A stretch of DNA of 64,000 bases, from the NCBI RefSeq assembly GCF_014843845.1, contig NZ_JHQS01000062.1:105067-169066 (forward strand), in the 5' to 3' direction. This DNA is from Mesorhizobium amorphae (GTDB lineage: Bacteria; Pseudomonadota; Alphaproteobacteria; Rhizobiales; Rhizobiaceae). Below the pieces are notes generated by a model. The model worked only from the letters and a program-made list of their open reading frames with translations, was not told the origin of the DNA and searched no databases. Below, piece by piece: positions 61,447-64,000 of this stretch. How positions within the stretch are numbered: the stretch's first letter is position 1; the number at the start of each line of letters is the position of its first letter. The position numbers and the translations under genes were made by a program.

Positions 61447-62520
61447 TCATTCGCACTGATATTGGCTGAGCGCCCATTCGCCGGTCACCGACAGAAGGTC
61501 AGTTATCTTCCAGGCGCCGCCGACCTTCTTCAGCTTCCATTCGAGCCGGTGCTGGTGACCTTCGACGACAAAGGCGACGACCACCTTGGCCTCGTCGCCA
61601 TTGACGGCCTCGATGGTCCGCAGGCTCTTGTCGACGGCGAGCTTGTCGTAGTCGGCATTGTCGAGCGCCATGTTGGGGTCGAGGCACTCGCCCTGCCCCG
61701 AGGCGCGCAGCGCATCGCTCTTGTCGAGAACGGTTTTCGCCGGATCGATGAAGTTCTTGCGCTGAGCCGGATCAAGCTCCAGCCCGAGATGCTCGTAGAA
61801 GGGTTTCACCACCGCCGTCGGCGATCCCGGCAAAACGGGCGCGGGCGGCGGCGGTTCGGCCGACTTGGTTCCCGGCGCGGGCGTTCCTTCCGGCGGCGGC
61901 GATGTGTCATCCGCCGGCGCGTTGTCGCCGGACGAGGCCTTTGGCGGCGCGCCGAACAGGCCTTGCGCCGAGGCGCCGCCGTTCAGCCCCGCGGCCAGCA
62001 TCGATAGGGTCGACAGCGCGACGACAAGACGACGGAGCACAGCGTCACTCCGCCGAGGGGCCGGCAAGCATTCCAAGGCACTCAGGGTCCAGTTGTTGGT
62101 TTTGGATGTGATGTCGGCGACCTTCCATTTGCCGTCCACCTTCTTCAACGACCACACCATTTCGCGTTTGGAATCATCGCCTTCCGGGAAAAGGCTGAAC
62201 GTCGCCGTTACCTCGGCCGTATCGCCATCGACCGTTTCGGCAAGCTTCAGCGTCTTCGTCACCGTCTTCTGGTCAAAATCCTGCGCGTCGAGACCGGGAT
62301 CGAAGTCGATGCAGGAGACCTCGTCGGGCTTCTCCTTCTGCGCCTTGTCGTTGAGCTCGAACAGCTTGGTCACCGGATCGGTGAAGCGGTCGCGATATTT
62401 GGCGTCCGCCTCGAATTTCACCGGTGCGTAGAAGAACTTCACGGCATTGGAAGCCGGCCCAGCGAGTGCTGCGGCAGGCAAGGCAATCGACATGGCAGCG
62501 GCCAGCACTATCGGTCTCAT
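61447..62520 (-). CDS. Secreted protein with two homologous domains fused, internal signal peptide
   Basis: A 357-residue frame: N-terminal signal peptide (to about AAALA-GPASN), domain 1 (about 25-151), then at 161-185 a second signal-like stretch (VLRRLVVALSTLSMLAAGL), a Pro/Ser-rich linker and domain 2 (about 240-357). The domains match each other: SCIDFDPGLDAQDFD and ECLDPNMALDNADYD, VWSLKKVDGKWKVADI and EWKLKKVGGAWKITDL, each ending in a Cys. A GTG at 62040 with GGCGGAG ahead could start domain 2 by itself. It looks like two tandem genes joined in frame. Function unknown; periplasmic. Confidence 0.8.
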   Translation of the reverse strand: MRPIVLAAAMSIALPAAALAGPASNAVKFFYAPVKFEADAKYRDRFTDPVTKLFELNDKAQKEKPDEVSCIDFDPGLDAQDFDQKTVTKTLKLAETVDGDTAEVTATFSLFPEGDDSKREMVWSLKKVDGKWKVADITSKTNNWTLSALECLPAPRRSDAVLRRLVVALSTLSMLAAGLNGGASAQGLFGAPPKASSGDNAPADDTSPPPEGTPAPGTKSAEPPPPAPVLPGSPTAVVKPFYEHLGLELDPAQRKNFIDPAKTVLDKSDALRASGQGECLDPNMALDNADYDKLAVDKSLRTIEAVNGDEAKVVVAFVVEGHQHRLEWKLKKVGGAWKITDLLSVTGEWALSQYQCE

Positions 62521-62721
62521 GCAGGATCTCCGGATGTTCGGCGGCGTGGTGGCAAGATCACCACCACGCATCCTGCATATCGGCTTTTTTGCGGCTCATG
62601 AAGCCCCGCAGCGCCAGCCTCAGGCGCCCCACCAGACGTTCTGGAAGTTCGCAAAAGCGCTTCCGCGGCTAATTGCCGACGATACTGGCCAGATACAATC
62701 GCTGCGAACATCACAGGATCC

Positions 62722-63831
62722 TCAGCCTCCGAAAGTCGCGACAGGCGCTTTGAGTTGGGAGCGCTCGGGCTTGACACCGAGCCCTGGCATCTGCGGGACA
62801 CGGATATGCCCGTTTTCGATGACGATGGGGTTTGCGGGATCGGTATGCCCTTCGATGTATTCCTGCGCGATCCAGGCGCCCTCAAGAAGTCTCGGCTCGG
62901 CGGTAGCGGCAAGGTGCACGCATGCCGCGGCGATGACGTCCCCGCCCCATGTATCGTCACAGCTGTGCGGAAGAGATCGTATTGCACACAGATCGCGGAC
63001 CGTGACCATCTTGGTAAGGCCGCCAAGGCGGGTGACCTTCAATCCGAACCCGTCCGCGATACCTGAAGAAATTGCCCGCAGGACGGCATTCAAATCCTCG
63101 GTATTCTCATCCAGGTAGACCGGATGGGTAACGCGTCCCTTGAGGCTCGCGACTTCCTCCATGGTGTTGCAAGGCTGTTCAAACACGAACGGGATTGCCT
63201 GGCAAAGCCGGTCGATCTGCAGCGCGGCCGCGGCGGTGAGGCCACGATTTGCGTCGACGGCTATCCGGGCCCTGAAGCCAACCGCTTCCCAGACCTTGTG
63301 CACGGTGGCGACGTCTTGCTCGAGATCCCGTCCGCCTATCTTGATCTGAAGCCGTGGGTAGCCGGCCTTGACCTTGTCGACGGCAATGCGCGCAGTCTCA
63401 TCCGGTGCACCGACAATAGTCGAGTAGTAAGAGGGCACACGATCGGTGAGCGCACCGCCCAGAAGTGTTGAAACCGGAACGCCCAGCCGCTGGCCGGCGA
63501 GGTCGAGGAGAGCGATATCCAAGGCTGCCTTGGCATAGTTGTGACCGTTCAACCGCTCATCCATTCTTGCCGCGAGGCGGCGCACGGACGTGGTGTCTTC
63601 GCCGACGAGTCCAGGCGCTATTTCGGCAATCGCCGCTCTCGCACCCAAAGCATGTTGGGGCTGATAAACAGGGCCGACCGGGCAGGTCTCGCCCCAGCCT
63701 GACAGTCCGTCCTCGGTGGTCACTTCAACGAGTGTGCTGTCCAGATCCTGCACGGTGTCGCTGGCCATCCGGTAGGCACCGCCTTTGACAGGCAGAAGCA
63801 CCTGATAGACTCTAATCGACTCGATACGCAT
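62722..63831 (-). CDS. Mandelate racemase/muconate lactonizing enzyme family protein, HpbD-like
   Basis: A 369-residue enolase-superfamily enzyme; ATG at 63831. General bases Lys164 (LQIKIGG) and Lys265 (FGLKVTRLGG), metal ligands Asp193 (VDANRG), Glu218 (FEQP) and Asp241 (LDENTED). The two-lysine arrangement and YPRLQIKIGG agree with 4-hydroxyproline-betaine 2-epimerase (HpbD) and cis-3-hydroxyproline dehydratase. With the DgcA-like protein nearby, betaine or hydroxyproline breakdown is likely. It ends 201 bp before the start of the fused secreted gene; that gap shows no feature. Confidence 0.9.
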   Translation of the reverse strand: MRIESIRVYQVLLPVKGGAYRMASDTVQDLDSTLVEVTTEDGLSGWGETCPVGPVYQPQHALGARAAIAEIAPGLVGEDTTSVRRLAARMDERLNGHNYAKAALDIALLDLAGQRLGVPVSTLLGGALTDRVPSYYSTIVGAPDETARIAVDKVKAGYPRLQIKIGGRDLEQDVATVHKVWEAVGFRARIAVDANRGLTAAAALQIDRLCQAIPFVFEQPCNTMEEVASLKGRVTHPVYLDENTEDLNAVLRAISSGIADGFGLKVTRLGGLTKMVTVRDLCAIRSLPHSCDDTWGGDVIAAACVHLAATAEPRLLEGAWIAQEYIEGHTDPANPIVIENGHIRVPQMPGLGVKPERSQLKAPVATFGG

Positions 63832-63928
63832 CGGACCTAGCTTCCTTCGAGCCAAGCGATTCTGGCCATCTTGCCATTCCAGTGCATGACGGCGCTCTCG
63901 GTCACAAACCTGGATCGCACTGCTGTGC

Positions 63929-64000
63929 TCAAACGCGCACATTGTGCTTGCGCTTCATGAAGTCCTTGGCGGTCTCGACCGCCACCGCCGCGTCGCGGCA
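63929..64000 (-). CDS. C-terminal end of a gene cut by the window edge
   Basis: Twenty-three codons and a TGA read on the minus strand: CRDAAVAVETAKDFMKRK then HNVRV. The frame is open to the window end and ends 97 bp before the enolase-family start, so it may be the upstream gene of the same operon. Family not recognised from this fragment. Confidence 0.55.
   Translation of the reverse strand, partial: CRDAAVAVETAKDFMKRKHNVRV

Noticed and set aside
1..64000. CRISPR arrays, tRNA or rRNA genes, insertion sequences and integrases
   Set aside because: None were seen on reading both strands: no regularly spaced direct repeats, no clover-leaf-like blocks I could recognise, and no transposase or integrase frames.

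Overview
The window is about 64 kb of GC-rich chromosome (roughly 65% G+C) from an alphaproteobacterium. A Mesorhizobium-like member of the Rhizobiales is the best guess. The reasons are the adjacent cyclic beta-1,2-glucan genes ndvB and ndvA, a histidine pathway of the HutF/HutG type, an abundance of solute-binding-protein transporters, and short intergenic palindromic repeats (CTCCCCCTTGTGGGG-type and CTCCCCGTAAACGGGG-type) of a kind common in rhizobia. No rRNA, tRNA, CRISPR array, insertion sequence or phage module was seen. The window is mostly catabolic and transport genes with a few small anomalous patches.

Layout, 0-13 kb: a truncated M24-fold gene resembling the DMSP lyase DddP, an isochorismatase-fold hydrolase, an HSL-type esterase whose C-terminus runs into a repeat, and an orphan peptide-type binding protein. 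Then comes a LacI-regulated module: lacI is divergent from an amino-acid-type binding protein, a fused permease-ATPase and a DAO-type oxidase, with two GAGACCGGTCTC operators between them. A TPR protein and an ornithine cyclodeaminase-like gene follow.

12.5-19.4 kb: a divergent membrane protein, then six tightly coupled genes: DUF4129, DUF4350, MoxR ATPase, DUF58, SpoIIM-like and RDD. This is an envelope-associated AAA+ system of unknown role. It is followed by an AT-rich patch (about 37% G+C) with an ORFan membrane protein, D-lyxose isomerase-like and D-threonine aldolase-like genes, a lone ccmC, and ndvA/ndvB.

33.5-43 kb: the complete five-step histidine utilisation set. hutI-hutH-hutG-hutU-hutD is divergent from hutF-hutC, with a perfect 14-bp palindrome between them as candidate HutC operator. 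Behind hutC a secreted-protein gene sits between intact hutC and a diverged hutC 3' fragment, a scar of recombination. RidA and a zinc-type ABC transporter (AztABC-like) follow.

46-55 kb: tyrosine/homogentisate degradation. An Lrp regulator is divergent from hpd. A translationally coupled operon hmgA-MBL-fah-membrane protein-DinB is divergent from a MarR regulator; it has no zeta-class GST isomerase, and its DinB-fold protein is a candidate replacement. Threonine degradation (kbl-tdh) is next.

55-64 kb: a dual GGDEF-EAL protein, a MarR/membrane-protein divergent pair, a DgcA/TMADH-like flavoprotein lacking one classical cluster cysteine, queF, a fused double-domain secreted protein with an internal signal peptide, an HpbD-like enolase-superfamily enzyme, and the last codons of a gene cut by the window edge.
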